Position numbers and translations under genes: made by a program. Shown here one piece after another: positions 11,340-21,317 of a stretch of 26,027 nucleotides of DNA. The notes under the pieces were generated by a model, which was given only the letters and a program-made list of their open reading frames with translations, did no database searches and was not told where the DNA came from. Source of the DNA: Bifiguratus adelaidae (Eukaryota; Mucoromycota; Endogonomycetes; Endogonales); assembly GCA_002261195.1 (NCBI GenBank), contig MVBO01000180.1:1-26027 (forward strand), read 5' to 3'. Numbering within the stretch: the first letter of the stretch is position 1; each line of letters opens with the position of its first letter.

Positions 11340-11432
11340 TGCTCCCTATAGATTCCCTTCTCCATTCGATGCATAGAATTACAGTGCACTCTAATTTACA
11401 ATATAGATCCTGCGAAGGGTATACCAAGACTT

Positions 11433-12924
11433 TTACGGGAACCAGGGCGGGCAATGACCGTGGATCTTTTCATCAGGCGGCGGAGAAAAATTTGCACACA
11501 TGTCGTCACGGGTCACTGTTCGATTGATTTCTCCCATTTTTTCCTCATAGAGCGGACTTTGATCGAGCCAATTGCGACACAATCTGTTGAGCAAAATCGT
11601 ACCTTGCATGCGCGTGGCATCATCTTTCCAATGTACTCCATCATCGGACAGCTGGTAGCCTTCCGGACCAGATGTCATGTCAATGGTATCAAATAATTCC
11701 AAAGCCTTGAAAGACTCGGCTTGGTCAGGGAACCACACTGGTAAGCATTGACGTGCTCCCCATTGAGCTTCTCTGTACCAACTCTGCCGGATTTCCGTGT
11801 TGCAGGTTCGACAGATGGGCGCATCATCTTCACACTTTCTCGTAAACAGCTTGGGTAAGGTCATGAAATAGAAGTTGGGTAGCGGTTGTTCTTTTGGTGT
11901 GGTATCGAAGCGAAGTGCACCAAAGACTTCGTGAAAAAGGGTTGTCAGACGAGCGTGATATGTCGATAAATTCAGATTATATACTCCCATATCCCTAAAT
12001 ACCATTGGTAAGCAAACCAACATGGACCACACGCGCTATTCCAGCTTACCATGGAGCTATACTCATGACCACAGTATCGAATTTTGGTATCTGGTAGGTT
12101 TCCTGACTGATCGTGGTTGGATCAAGAGATTCAATATCTGCAACCGTGGATCCGTTCTTCCACTTGAATTCGCTGACTCCAGGATTGCGTCCCCCGTTGT
12201 CTGTCCAATGTGGCACGGTAAAATATACGCTGTTGCTCCAGTAGAATTTGATGATGGCTTTCCCGAGTTCGCCAAAATCTAGATTGATGTCTTGATCCGC
12301 TTGTCCTTTGGGCACAGACCATTCGAATTTGGGATCAACAAGCTGAACTATGGTCGAGAGTACATTTCGCAGAAGCGAATCGCCAGTAAAGATCATGGAT
12401 CGGTGGGCAAAGCATTCTTGTATCTCGCGAGGGGTAAATGGATGGTATTGACAGGTGAAAGGTTGCCAGAAGGCTTTTCGTTCGTAGTTCATCGTGACCT
12501 GCGAGAGGTTGCGTGTCTCGTCTTTGAATACGTAGGGTATCAAGAGATCTTCCGAGCGCCAGCGCCCTGGATACGAAGCCAAGTCTGGGCAGAGGGGAAG
12601 GTGCTCGTAGTGTTTCTCCGGCGCAACACTTTTCTGTGCACGATGAAGTAGCCGTTCTTCTTGTATGGCAAATACCCTTTTTCGGCTTGGAGGATCGGGA
12701 GATTCCAAGTCGGCCTCCACAATCTCTTGCCAATCGCTGGCGTCGAGTTGCTGAAATAGAGGCCTCCTGCTTCCTGATGCTGACCGATTGTTTGAAGTAA
12801 GTTCAACGCGTAAACTCTTCAAAGTCGTTGACAAAAGTAGAAAAAGAAATATCAAGCGCCCCAACAGTGCTTTCTGACGCGTTCCAGGACGAAAGCACGA
12901 CCAGAGCTTCTGCCCCACCGTCAT
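11433..12924 (-). CDS. PC-esterase / Cas1-like O-acetyltransferase-type membrane protein, 478 aa
   Basis: Type II membrane protein with a lumenal SGNH-like PC-esterase domain, the fold of the Cas1 N-terminal domain and plant TBL polysaccharide O-acetyltransferases. It probably acts in the Golgi on cell-wall or capsule glycans. Two exons, 12050-12924 and 11433-11994, with a 55-nt intron splitting the Trp292 codon. A short basic N terminus is followed by one hydrophobic anchor (about 19-36), then a disordered stem and the domain. The nucleophile motif is IFTGDSLLRN (Ser183); the catalytic Asp/His pair is DGVH (Asp410, His413), the DxxH usual for the family. Cysteines at 345, 353, 356 and 375 may form disulfides. 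It lacks the multi-TM acyl-transfer half of full Cas1, so it is a stand-alone domain protein. Its start is 220 bp from the stop of TFB2, in the same direction. Confidence 0.8.
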
Positions 12925-13143
12925 GATGGCAACTCAACGCGAAGCGAATTAAGCTCTTTCCTTGTATGGATATTCGAAAACTTGCCCGTTTTCCGGAACG
13001 TTGGAGAACAACGATTCACATTTCAACTAAAACGAAAGCAAAATCGATCTGTGGTAGTGTCTACATTGTCAAGCAGTACCGGTTATCAGGTCTATATTGT
13101 CCAATGTCTCTGTGGCATACCAAATAAAGATGTGTAAAGTAGT

Positions 13144-15131
13144 CTACAATTTTACAGCTTGTTGCGAAGGCACTTCCTGTTCCCGACCTCGCGATATTCT
13201 ATTGGTCACAAAGCTTTTTACACTGGCGTGAGAGCTACGCCATGTTAGTCACATACGGGGATTGCCTGGATCGCCTACCTGGCAGCCACCACCAGTTTCT
13301 CTCCTCCCGCCCACAATAAACCACCCAGTTCTTTGGCCCGTCTTTTGGTAGCTTCCACATCATCCTTTTGCGCAAACTCTCGGTAAAGAAAGCCGTCCCA
13401 AGATTTGATTCTGTTGCGCTCCATTTCCCATAGACGGATTTGATCAATAACCGTTAGAGGAAGCAGTGGAGTTTTCTTTCGCATTTGGGGATGGGCGTGA
13501 GCTTGGATAAAAGTAATAATCTGCCAGCAGGCGTTCAGTCACAGGATCATGCCCACTACCCGACTATACCTGATCAGCAGTGATGCCGTTCGTGAGTGCA
13601 TTCCTGACACTGTCTCTGGTAATTACGCCGGACACCATGTTTGGAAAGCGTGATTTCAAATCGACGAACAAGTTGAGCACAGCGATTTGCAAAGGCGAAT
13701 CTAAATGATACAAAATTAGTACTTCGCGTCTTTAGAACTAATGACACGTACTGGTATAGGCATAAACGCGGTAATTCGTCTCGAGGACCAAAAAGCCCTT
13801 TTCTTCCTCGTCCCCTATTTCAGCACCTGCCGACAGGAGATTCCGACCTGTGTCCTGAGCACTGGTTGACAACACTGTAGTCCCCGATGTGAGTGTGGTC
13901 GCCAGTCTTGTGGGATAATATCTGCGAGACGATTTCTGATTGGCCGTTAGTCCCGCTCGCTAACTCCGATGTACCTACTTTGCGTTGATATACTATGCCC
14001 AAATCGCCAAGATCGTCTAGCATTTGCAATTGTGTTTGTGTTAACGTGTCTATGCTATAATTCTGAGAATGGATTAAATGAATATTGCGTCAGAAAGCAT
14101 CAATTGTACACACCTGGCCTAATTCTAGTGAACCTAATTGAAAAATGAAATGCAACACCTCCACAAGATCCATGTGCAGAGACTGGCGAGCGTATCAGCA
14201 TTGGAGGGAAAACGGTCGACCCACTAGTGACTTACTTCCGCGGTATCGAGATATTGGAGCAGCATGGCCCAAACTTGAGTATTTACATCCTGCAGGAGAA
14301 ATTGAAAACCTTTGTTTGTGATGCGATGGGAAGACCTGTCCCTAGGGTTGAAGATACCTCAGTTCAATGTCTTCTTTTGCTACTCTTGACTTACACCACC
14401 ATCATCAAACCTGAGCGTACTAGCAGATCCATAACACCTTCCGTCGGTAAGTCAGACATTTGTGTACCGACCATAAAATGTAATATGACCTGGATCGTAG
14501 GGGAGAGCAGGTTAATCTCAGTGTTTGAAGCTCAATCGAACCCACCTCCCAGCACCTATTCGCATAGCTGTCAAGAAATGCAACATCCACTTGATGCTTA
14601 TCAGTTGTCGTCGCCGGCAATCCAAAAGATCGGTCATTTCCGCTTTTCAAGTTAAGTCAGTCAAATCGGAAATCGAGACAAAGGGTTGAACGCGTACCCT
14701 CCGGACAGCGCATCCTGGAAATGAGCTTTAAAGTTGGCATTCAGGGTATAGCTGTTGTTCTTTAATGTGATCATGTGTAGGCTGATCAAATGCTGCAGTG
14801 CTTCCTTGAGTTTACTGACGCACGGCGGTGTGAATATACGATAAATCCAAAACGATATCGACAGTGTACATACCCACTCCCTGAGCCTATTACCCATGAC
14901 TCAAGCTCACTTGAAGGAACGGACTTGTTGTTATAGAGTATACTCATGACAATTTGCTTTCCAAGGCTGGGTAACAGTCTAAGCGGTGTTCAGCAATGGC
15001 AAAGGTTAACTCAACGCCCACCTGAACACAGCCAGGCATGTTGCAGGCTTATGGAACAGTCTGTCAAAGGTCAGCGCAGGCAGAGTCTCCAGATACTCAT
15101 AAATGTCTGCCTTGATGCGCGACTCTGCCAT
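13144..15131 (-). CDS. TFB2: TFIIH core subunit Tfb2 (human GTF2H4/p52), 476 aa
   Basis: Subunit of the TFIIH core that anchors and stimulates the XPB/Ssl2 helicase in transcription initiation and nucleotide excision repair. Twelve exons: 15022-15131, 14874-14978, 14698-14814, 14546-14642, 14395-14489, 14236-14341, 14114-14182, 13979-14062, 13752-13935, 13570-13700, 13279-13520 and 13144-13234; phases agree throughout and introns are 43-59 nt. Conserved blocks: [20 protein letters not shown] near the start, [36 protein letters not shown] (182-199), [12 protein letters not shown] (263-274), [12 protein letters not shown] (311-322), then [24 protein letters not shown] and [18 protein letters not shown] (386-403), the Ssl2-binding region. 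Length compares with 462 residues in human. The last exon is short and ends with a basic, unconserved tail. Head to head with the transporter gene. Confidence 0.93.
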
Positions 15132-15197
15132 GCCGTGCTGCGCCGCGAAACGATGAACACTCACTAAGCGCAAATTTTTGTCACTTGCTTCTTGATC
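15132..15197. promoter_or_regulatory. 66-bp bidirectional promoter between TFB2 and the transporter
   Basis: Only 66 bp separate the ATG of TFB2 (minus, 15131) from the ATG of the MFS gene (plus, 15198). Either the 5' leaders are extremely short or each promoter lies partly inside the neighbour's 5' coding region. An A/T-rich patch (GCAAATTTTTG) at about 15171-15181 is the only obvious core-like feature. I see no TATA box. Confidence 0.4.
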
Positions 15198-17262
15198 ATG
15201 GATGAACCAGAGACAAAGGCTAGTTCCCCTACAGAAATAGTGATAGATGTTGCGTCTGTCGGGATGCTGAAGGAGCGCACCGATGGAAGCATTTGTGAAG
15301 CCGGGGACAGCCGCCCGGAGCATGCCGAGGCCTCGGACATTGAAAAGAATCAAGAGAAGGAAAAGACAAGTTGGTTGTCGAGGCTGCGGAAGCATGCACC
15401 TGTAGAGGTAGATCAGGATGGATCAGTGATCATGAGCACGAGGCAACTGGTCACTGTGTTTATAGGGTATGTAGTTAGTCACTGTCCAACTGGCAGATCG
15501 AACGGTTGGTGTAGCAAAGCATTGCGAAATAGTGACGATATATATAGGTTATCATTGGCACTGTTTTTGGCTGCCTTAGACGGTACAATTGTAGCCACCG
15601 CTCTCCCTACGATCGGATCGGACTTTCAGGCTTACCAAGCGGCTTCTTGGGTCGCAAATGGTTACATCTTGACATTTGACACTTTTCAACCGCTATTTAG
15701 TAAGATCTCGGACATTTTCGGCCGGAAGCATACTCTATTGTTTACCATCGCTGTGTTCGAGATTGGTAGCATCCTTTGCGGGGCTAGCACAAGGTATGTT
15801 AACTCGAGGTCGCGTGTTCATGGTCTGATACACGCTATCATTTTTCTGCAGCATCATCATGCTCATTGTTTCTCGAGTAATTGGTAGGTAGCATTGATCA
15901 ATGTTTATTTCAATGTCACTGATAAATGCGTTCCGATCGATAGCTGGGGTCGGTGGAGCGGGTGTCTTCTCCATGGTATTCATTACCATATCGGACATAG
16001 TTCCCCTCCAAAAAAGGGGTAAATTTCAGGGCATTATATCTGCTGTGTTTGCTTTGTCATCAGTGTTTGGACCATTGATTGGAGGATCTTTCACGGACCA
16101 CGTTTCCTGGCGATGGAACTTTTACATCAAGTATGTCTTGGCGTTAGTACAGTCGTGAGAACATAAGCTGACCTTTCATCATCACTCTTCTAGTATTCCT
16201 TTTGGTGTTGCCGCTACGTTCATGATCTTCATATACCTTCATCTCCCGAAACCTACGGGATCGCTCATGGATAAGATCAAACGAGTTGATTACAGCGGCA
16301 CATGTCTAGTTCTGGTTTTTGGCACGCTTCTGTTGCTTGGATTGAATTTCGGTGGCGAAACATTTCCATGGAAATCGGCAGGCGTCATTGCGCCTTTAGT
16401 GATTGCAGTTGTTGCACTTGCATGCCTAGTATACTACGAGAGCAGACGTGCGGTTGAGCCAATCATCCCTCCTCAATTATTCCGTCTTCGGACATGTGTG
16501 GCGACCTTCATATGCAACTGGTTCTTTGGTATGACTTTCTTCTCCCTGGTGTATTATCTACCGACATATTTTCAAGTCGTCAGAGGTGACGATGCAACGA
16601 CTTCCGGCCTACGAATGATACCCATGCAGATCGCTATTGCTATTGGGTCGACTCTTTCGGGATTGACGATATCGAAGTGGGGCCGATTCAAACCCTTGGT
16701 CATTGCCGGCACTTGTCTCATGACCATTGGTACCGGTTTAACTACCATGTTCGATGTGAACACATCATTTGGTGAGGTGTATGGTTTCGGAATTATTCTG
16801 GGTTTCGGAGTTGGATCGCTTTTCGCCTCGACCGTCATCGCCGTTCAATCTGCCGCCGAACGCAAAGACATGGCAACCGCGACAGGATTGTGTAATTTCT
16901 TTCGAATCATGGGTGGAGCAGTCGGTGTGGCCGCCAGCGCTACGCTTCTCAACAATTCGCTGCAGCAGACCCTTCAGAGTTTCCTACCGCCAGATCTCGT
17001 TGACGCAACTATTCGAAGTACTACGTTCGTTCATCAGGGCTTACCACAGCAATACTTCGGACAAGTCATTAACGCATACATGATTGCACTGCGAGATATC
17101 TACTATATGAATCTGGGTTGTGCAGGCGTTGCATTCATTGCGTCATGCTGCTTGAAGCATTCGAGTGTCAAGAAGCGAAAAGCACCCAAGCAAACAGAAA
17201 GAGAGGATCCTAACCAGTCTGCTGAACAACCTGCGGACCTGGAGAAGGCTACCAATGTATAG
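15198..17262 (+). CDS. MFS drug:H+ antiporter, DHA2 (14-TM) family, 600 aa
   Basis: Major facilitator transporter, probably a plasma-membrane multidrug or toxin exporter driven by protons. Five exons: 15198-15466, 15548-15793, 15852-15883, 15944-16130 and 16194-17262; phases agree. The N terminus (about 90 residues) is charged and cytosolic. DHA2 signatures: ALDGTIVATALP in TM1 (99-110), motif A as SDIFGRK (144-150), SRVIAGVGGAG after TM4, DIVPLQKRGKFQGI (201-213), motif C as GPLIGG (225-230), and SWRWNFYINIPFG (238-250), the classic junction of 14-TM fungal DHA2 proteins. A long hydrophobic second half carries FFGMTFFSLVYYLPTYFQ, and the last 40 residues are polar and basic. The third exon is only 32 nt. 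The start is the ATG at 15198. The nearest gene is TFB2, so no biosynthetic cluster is indicated, and the substrate cannot be read from sequence. Confidence 0.9.
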
Positions 17263-17407
17263 AAAGGCATAATTCATTTTCCAGCAGTGTCATCTTTCAA
17301 TGTACACTATCACCAACTAAATAGACCCGTGTGCACCTTACGGTTCGATCGAATTTACGCGCAGGAAAGCTTGTTCTTAGCTTTCGCTTTGGTTTTCATC
17401 TTCTGAG

Positions 17408-17635
17408 CTACCCTTTGTCAGCGTTTGGAGATACAACTTCATGCTGAGTCACATAGGCCTCAGTGATGCCAAACAGAGTCCATAAGCTCATCTGCTGAGA
17501 GCTTGCAGTCGACTTAAGACGCCTTGCTGGTCTACAACTTGACTTGCGTTCGTTTGTTTTCGGCGAACCAAGGGGAACACTAGCCATGAGAAGCTCTAGG
17601 GCACAATCTGTCAATTTTCGCCGGTCAAAGCCCAC
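17408..17635 (-). pseudogene. C-terminal exon-like frame with a PIP-box-like motif
   Basis: A minus-strand frame opens just after an acceptor-like CTAAG (17636-17640 on plus) and runs 75 codons to a TAG at 17408-17410. It begins VGFDRRKLTDCALELLMAS, continues basic, and contains SSQQMSLWTLFGI. QMSLWTLF resembles a PCNA-binding PIP box (QxxLxxFF) with Leu in place of the first aromatic. This looks like the last exon of a DNA repair or replication protein, but I find no convincing upstream exons: the next 400 bp on this strand are A/T-rich with palindromes. It may be the remnant of a gene cut off at the edge of the repeat island, or chance. I cannot name the gene. Confidence 0.25.
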
Positions 17636-17640
17636 CTTAG

Positions 17641-18132
17641 TACGAATTAGGCATACTCAATGTATCATGATACATCGATGTTGTATCGCTACTTTCAACA
17701 TGACATGATAAAGGCAAAATATCGTACCATATCGTATCTTTGAGAACGCCACGTACAGTATTTGAGCCCAAATTCCCTCTCGCGGTATCAATTTACTACC
17801 GCAGCTCACACCGCGGGGGTTCACGGTAATCAAGTACAGTATATTACCATACTGCCGTATGCTCCAAGGCCCAAATGCAGTACCAGTTGAAATCTTTATT
17901 CTTGCAGTTCTTATGGCGGAGTTCCCATTGTTGTCTTCGTTCACTACAATGCCAGCGAAATTTCGCGCCACTGGTGCGGGGTAAGACGTCGTGGCCTCAC
18001 TTTATGTCCCACAAACGAGAGCAGCGACCGTATGAAATCTAGTATGAATGAGTCTGCCATCGGCGGGAGCCATGCTGGGGTGTCAAATCAAGAGTTTGCA
18101 AGCTCCAAACTGACTTTTCTGCACTACCTCAC
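17641..18132. other. Gene-free transition DNA with small palindromes
   Basis: This stretch contains the perfect palindrome TGTATCATGATACA (17661-17674) overlapping ACATCGATGT (17672-17681), and CGTACCATATCGTATC nearby. The first two copies of the island's 7-mer TACAGTA also appear here (about 17755 and 17835). A 104-codon minus frame (17657-17971) has no protein character. It marks the passage from euchromatic genes to the repeat island. Confidence 0.35.
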
Positions 18133-18400
18133 ACTATCAAAGCCGGATTGCGCGCTGTTTTCAACATCAACGGCTCTCAACAATGTCTGAGTGATGCGTT
18201 GGGATCTTTTGGTACGTATGAAGCGTTTGTAGACACCGAACATCTACTCACGGTGTCCCGCATAGGAAGTCTAAACGTGCGATTGTTTTGAAACAAGTCG
18301 TAATTCCGTGCGATTGAGCCGCGGAAGAGATTGTTTAAAGATTGAGCAGCATTAGATTGTCCATTAGGTACACGCAAGCGAGATGTGTGGCTGTGTCGTC
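18133..18400 (-). pseudogene. Two exon-like fragments of an unidentified gene
   Basis: On the minus strand a frame reading VPNGQSNAAQSLNNLFRG then SIARNYDLFQNN and RTFRLPMRDT ends at a good donor (GTGAGT, intron 18187-18251, 65 nt). A clean acceptor ATCACTCAG follows and leads in phase to TLLRAVDVENSAQSGFDS (18133-18186), which again ends at a GTGAGG donor. The composition and phase-consistent junction look like real coding sequence, but I do not recognise the protein. I find no continuing exon downstream that stays open, and no start upstream (a stop lies just beyond 18400). Most likely a gene remnant; chance is possible. Confidence 0.22.
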
Positions 18401-18532
18401 TTTGTTAAGTACTGTATCTCACATTTTCATAAAAAAGGTAGCTGCCAAAAGGAATACTTAAGCGAAGTTCTAAGCTCATTCGGGGCCCATTGAGAAAGCG
18501 TTTTACAAATCAAGGGCATCCACACTCAAGTA

Positions 18533-18612
18533 CTAGCCTTTGGCGACTGATTTGATGGGGCGAACGACCGTCTGCTGGCGCATGAGCTTGTCGTAGGCGT
18601 GCCATTTACTTG
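18533..18612 (-). pseudogene. Short C-terminal-exon-like frame, unidentified
   Basis: On the minus strand a frame reads SKWHAYDKLMRQQTVV, then RPIKSVAKG, and ends at a TAG (18533-18535). It has a protein-like composition but is only about 26 codons long. An AG acceptor lies just upstream, and a longer 72-codon frame in another phase overlaps (18606-18824). I cannot link it to the fragments at 18133-18400 or name it. Confidence 0.15.
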
Positions 18613-19109
18613 CACACATCCCCTGCCTGGGACGGCGATCGAGAATTGAATTTGCGCACCTTGCAAAAAAAATCAGGCTGCCTTATCTGGTTCAAGAAAA
18701 TATTAGGCTTAGACTTTGTTTGTCGCAAGGGTTGATACCGATTTTGGTTTAGGTCACGGTGAACCCAAGACTGCCCGAAAGTTTGTGGTACGATTGCGAC
18801 CGCGTTAAGTTGATTACAGTACAACGCTGTGACTTATCGTACAGCAACCAACTCTGTAGCAAGGTCTACAGTACAGTACATGTACATTGTCAATAAGTTT
18901 GAGGATAAGCTACTGTCCATATTGTACAGTACTGTACAATGCTGTACATTTCATGCTAGAAAAGTATGTTCACCTCATACAGTGGGAACAAATACTGTAA
19001 GATTACTGAGAGTACTGTAAAGGCAAATGTACAGTAAACGTACAGTAATAACAGTACTTGATTGTTCGATCAGCTGCATGTACAGTATAGTAATTATCAT
19101 GACTGTGAC

Positions 19110-19170
19110 TGTGACGACTCGAGATCGTTAGCAGATAAGTAAATCAAGAAGGTACCTTTATCTACTTTAG
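19110..19170 (-). repeat. LTR fragment, Ty3/gypsy family of 21318-24957
   Basis: Begins TGTGACGACTCGAGATCGTT and continues with AGCAGATAAGTAAATCAAGAAGG... CCTTTATCTA, matching the first 60 bp (plus-strand reading) of the LTRs at 21318 and 24815. The other half of the LTR is not found next to it. At its TA-AG-TA site it carries no scar unit, as in the LTR at 24815. Strand is given as that of the element family (LTR reads TGTAGCAC... to ...GTCACA on minus). Confidence 0.75.
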
Positions 19171-20185
19171 CTAGTACCAGGCAATGTTGGTCCCTTCTTC
19201 TATCAGATGATGCAGTAAGTCGGATGAATTCACAATGTATTGTACCATATTTTACTGTAGTAGGTTCTCACGCCAATTGTTTTGCTGATGGTCAGCGAAT
19301 TCTACCTTGGATGGCAAAGGCACTAGAAGGACTGGGCTACAGAAACTAACCGAAGCGTTACCGAAGAACGGATTCAATACATTCTTTTTCACACAAATCG
19401 AACTTTGATCGCCTGCATATGAAATCTAAATGCTCTGGGAAATCTGAGTACAGTAGCAATGCTACAGTAAGCACATCTCCATTATGTTTCTTTTTTGAGG
19501 TTCATGAATAGATGATTTCACATACTGTATCATACTTGGATCGGTAAGGAAAGCCAACTTCAAATCAATACAGTAAGTTTCTATTGTACAGTATAGTGTA
19601 TACTATCTGCACGCTGAAGGGCATTTTTAAAACTGAATCTGATACAGTCACACTACTTCGGAATTCTGTTTGTCATACAGTACTGTAAACAACCACTGTA
19701 ATTTCGGTTGGTATTGTCTCCTTTCTTACGTCACAGCTTTGTATACCTCAGTAACAGATCTCTTCCACGATACCCTGAGGCACCACCTGATCTGTCTCTA
19801 CCATACAGTACACAATAGTATCTACGGTACTGTATCTTGTCTTGGACTATGTGGTCACCCCTGCAGTACTGTAAATCGCAGAACAAATTGTGCTGGAGTT
19901 CCAATCTAGGGTTTTCATGTTACAGTACGTTTAATACTCAAATACTGTATCTTTATAGTATACTATTGTGCAGTATACAGTACAATATGTGCCAGCGAAA
20001 TCATGCAGTAAAAATATAGCACTAGATTCCAGATGCACTTAGAGGGCCGACAAAGAATGAGCACAGTATAGCCGTCTTACTGATTCCATTTGGCTGCTAC
20101 TGTACAGTACAGTACTGAAATTTGCATTTCCACCGAACACTGTATCGGTAAGTTAATCAGTACCGTCCTGTACTGTATACTGTGA

Positions 20186-20320
20186 GATACTATGGGGACA
20201 AAATTGTCCGAGAAAACGCGAATTTTCTCGTCCACTTTACCCGAGATATGCTTGCATGTGGCTGCCCAGTGCGATTATAGTGGCGATCAATGTCCCAAGG
20301 GGTCTACAGTACATTTTCAA
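20186..20320. repeat. MITE-end-like relics
   Basis: GGGGACAAAATTGTCCGAGAA (about 20193 on) resembles the outer end of the MITE at 25813-26027 (GGGGACAAAAGTGTCCCAAGG), and TATAGTGGCGATCAATGTCC (about 20277 on) resembles its inner end (TACAGTGGCAATCAAAACCG). They are not arranged as one clean inward pair, so this may be the wreck of two copies. A perfect 8-bp inverted repeat CGAGAAAA / TTTTCTCG lies between them (about 20207-20229). Confidence 0.35.
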
Positions 20321-20552
20321 CTTGATACGTAATTCCGCTGCACCCGCAGCAACTGTGGACCTCAAATTCTATCAGGTGTACTATACAGTACTGTAACTTA
20401 TATACAGTACTGTAATTTTCCATGACCAACAAAGAAAAGAGCATTGGCATTCCATTTACAGTACACTTACTGCAGAGTGCAAACTGTGATCGAAGCGAAG
20501 GGCAGATACTGTACATCAAATACTAATAACGGAGATTAAAGATTTCTGGGGG

Positions 20553-20689
20553 GTAGCGTTCTGGTAATTTGCATGACAGACAACGTGTAACCCAGATCAT
20601 TATTACTGTATTACATTCCAAACCATCAATTAGATAAAGGAATCTTCTTATATACTTACAGTATCTGCTAACGACCTCGAGTCGTCACA
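20553..20689 (+). repeat. Solo LTR, Ty3/gypsy family of 21318-24957
   Basis: Read on the minus strand it starts TGTGACGACTCGAGGTCG at 20689 and ends ...CATGCAAATTACCAGAACGCTAC near 20553, covering the whole LTR length (about 137 bp) in the orientation opposite to the LTRs at 21318 and 24815. No internal retroelement sequence adjoins it. One scar unit (TACAGTA on plus, 20657-20663) occupies the TA site that is empty in two other copies. The MITE at 20691 abuts its end. Confidence 0.8.
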
Positions 20690-20690
20690 T

Positions 20691-20913
20691 CAGGTCCGGC
20701 GACAAAACTGTCGCAAAGAATTGACAGTGTTCTAACTATCATTGTGACGGGGCAAGAAGGTCTATGAAGCTCTAAACCCAGTGAATGATAGCTAAAGGAC
20801 AAATCTACAGTACATGCACTAGAAAGCTGGGGTCGAAGCTGGGCGTGGTCTTTTAGCCACGGCTGGTCAAAGTCAAATTAGGCAATTCTGGGGGACAGTT
20901 CTGGCTGCCACTG
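20691..20913 (+). mobile_element. MITE-like Tc1/mariner-type nonautonomous element, copy A (223 bp)
   Basis: Ends are imperfect inverted repeats of about 32 bp. The left end CAGGTCCGGCGACAAAACTG (continuing TCGCAAAGAATTG) pairs with the right end, which read inward is CAGTGGCAGCCAGAACTGTC (continuing CCCCAGAATTG). The right end is followed by TA (20914-20915); the left flank TA is not preserved. The interior shares most of its length with the inverted copy at 25813-26027, including GTGACGGGGCAAGAAGGTCT, GTCGAAGCTGGGCGTGGT and CAAATTAGGCAAT. No coding capacity, so it would be mobilised in trans. TA target and CAG terminus are Tc1/mariner traits. Copy A carries an extra CAGTA (20808-20812) at a TA that is plain in copy B. 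Confidence 0.75.
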
Positions 20914-21317
20914 TATGCCTTTACGGTAACACACCTTTGGTATTGTAACGTGGTACAGTACAAAAGAGGTGATATTGAAGCTGCAGCCAAAGGTCTCCAC
21001 TGCAGCTATGCATCATACTGTACAGTATCACATGGCTTGCATTTACAGTATCAGAAAGCCATTGTACTATACAGTACAGTATACTGTAATACCGTACTGT
21101 ACAGCATATCAAGGTTTGCTCGGATCAGAATTACAGTAAGTGTGCGTGAACAAGCGAGGTCTGTGAACTTGGCAGCAAAGGATCTACTGTACTGTAATTC
21201 GAGATACACGTCACGTGTACTGTATAGGCCATCTACTACTTCCGCGCGCTACATGTACTGTACAGTACCGTACTGTACCGTAGATTTGACTTAACCTTTG
21301 GGATACTGCAAGGGTAG

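Noticed and set aside
17657-17971. 104-codon minus frame in the transition zone
   Set aside because: Composition follows the local palindromic A/T-rich DNA; no domain.
20743-20913. MITE copies read as a longer variant of the LTR because both contain TGTGACG
   Set aside because: The shared sequence of copies A and B begins and ends at CAG termini beside TA, and copy B interrupts an LTR, so it is a separate element; the TGTGACG match is short.
20921-21294. Frames rich in YCTV/ILYCT in the repeat blocks (also 25123-25347 and 25595-25825)
   Set aside because: These are translations of the TACTGTA motif, not proteins.
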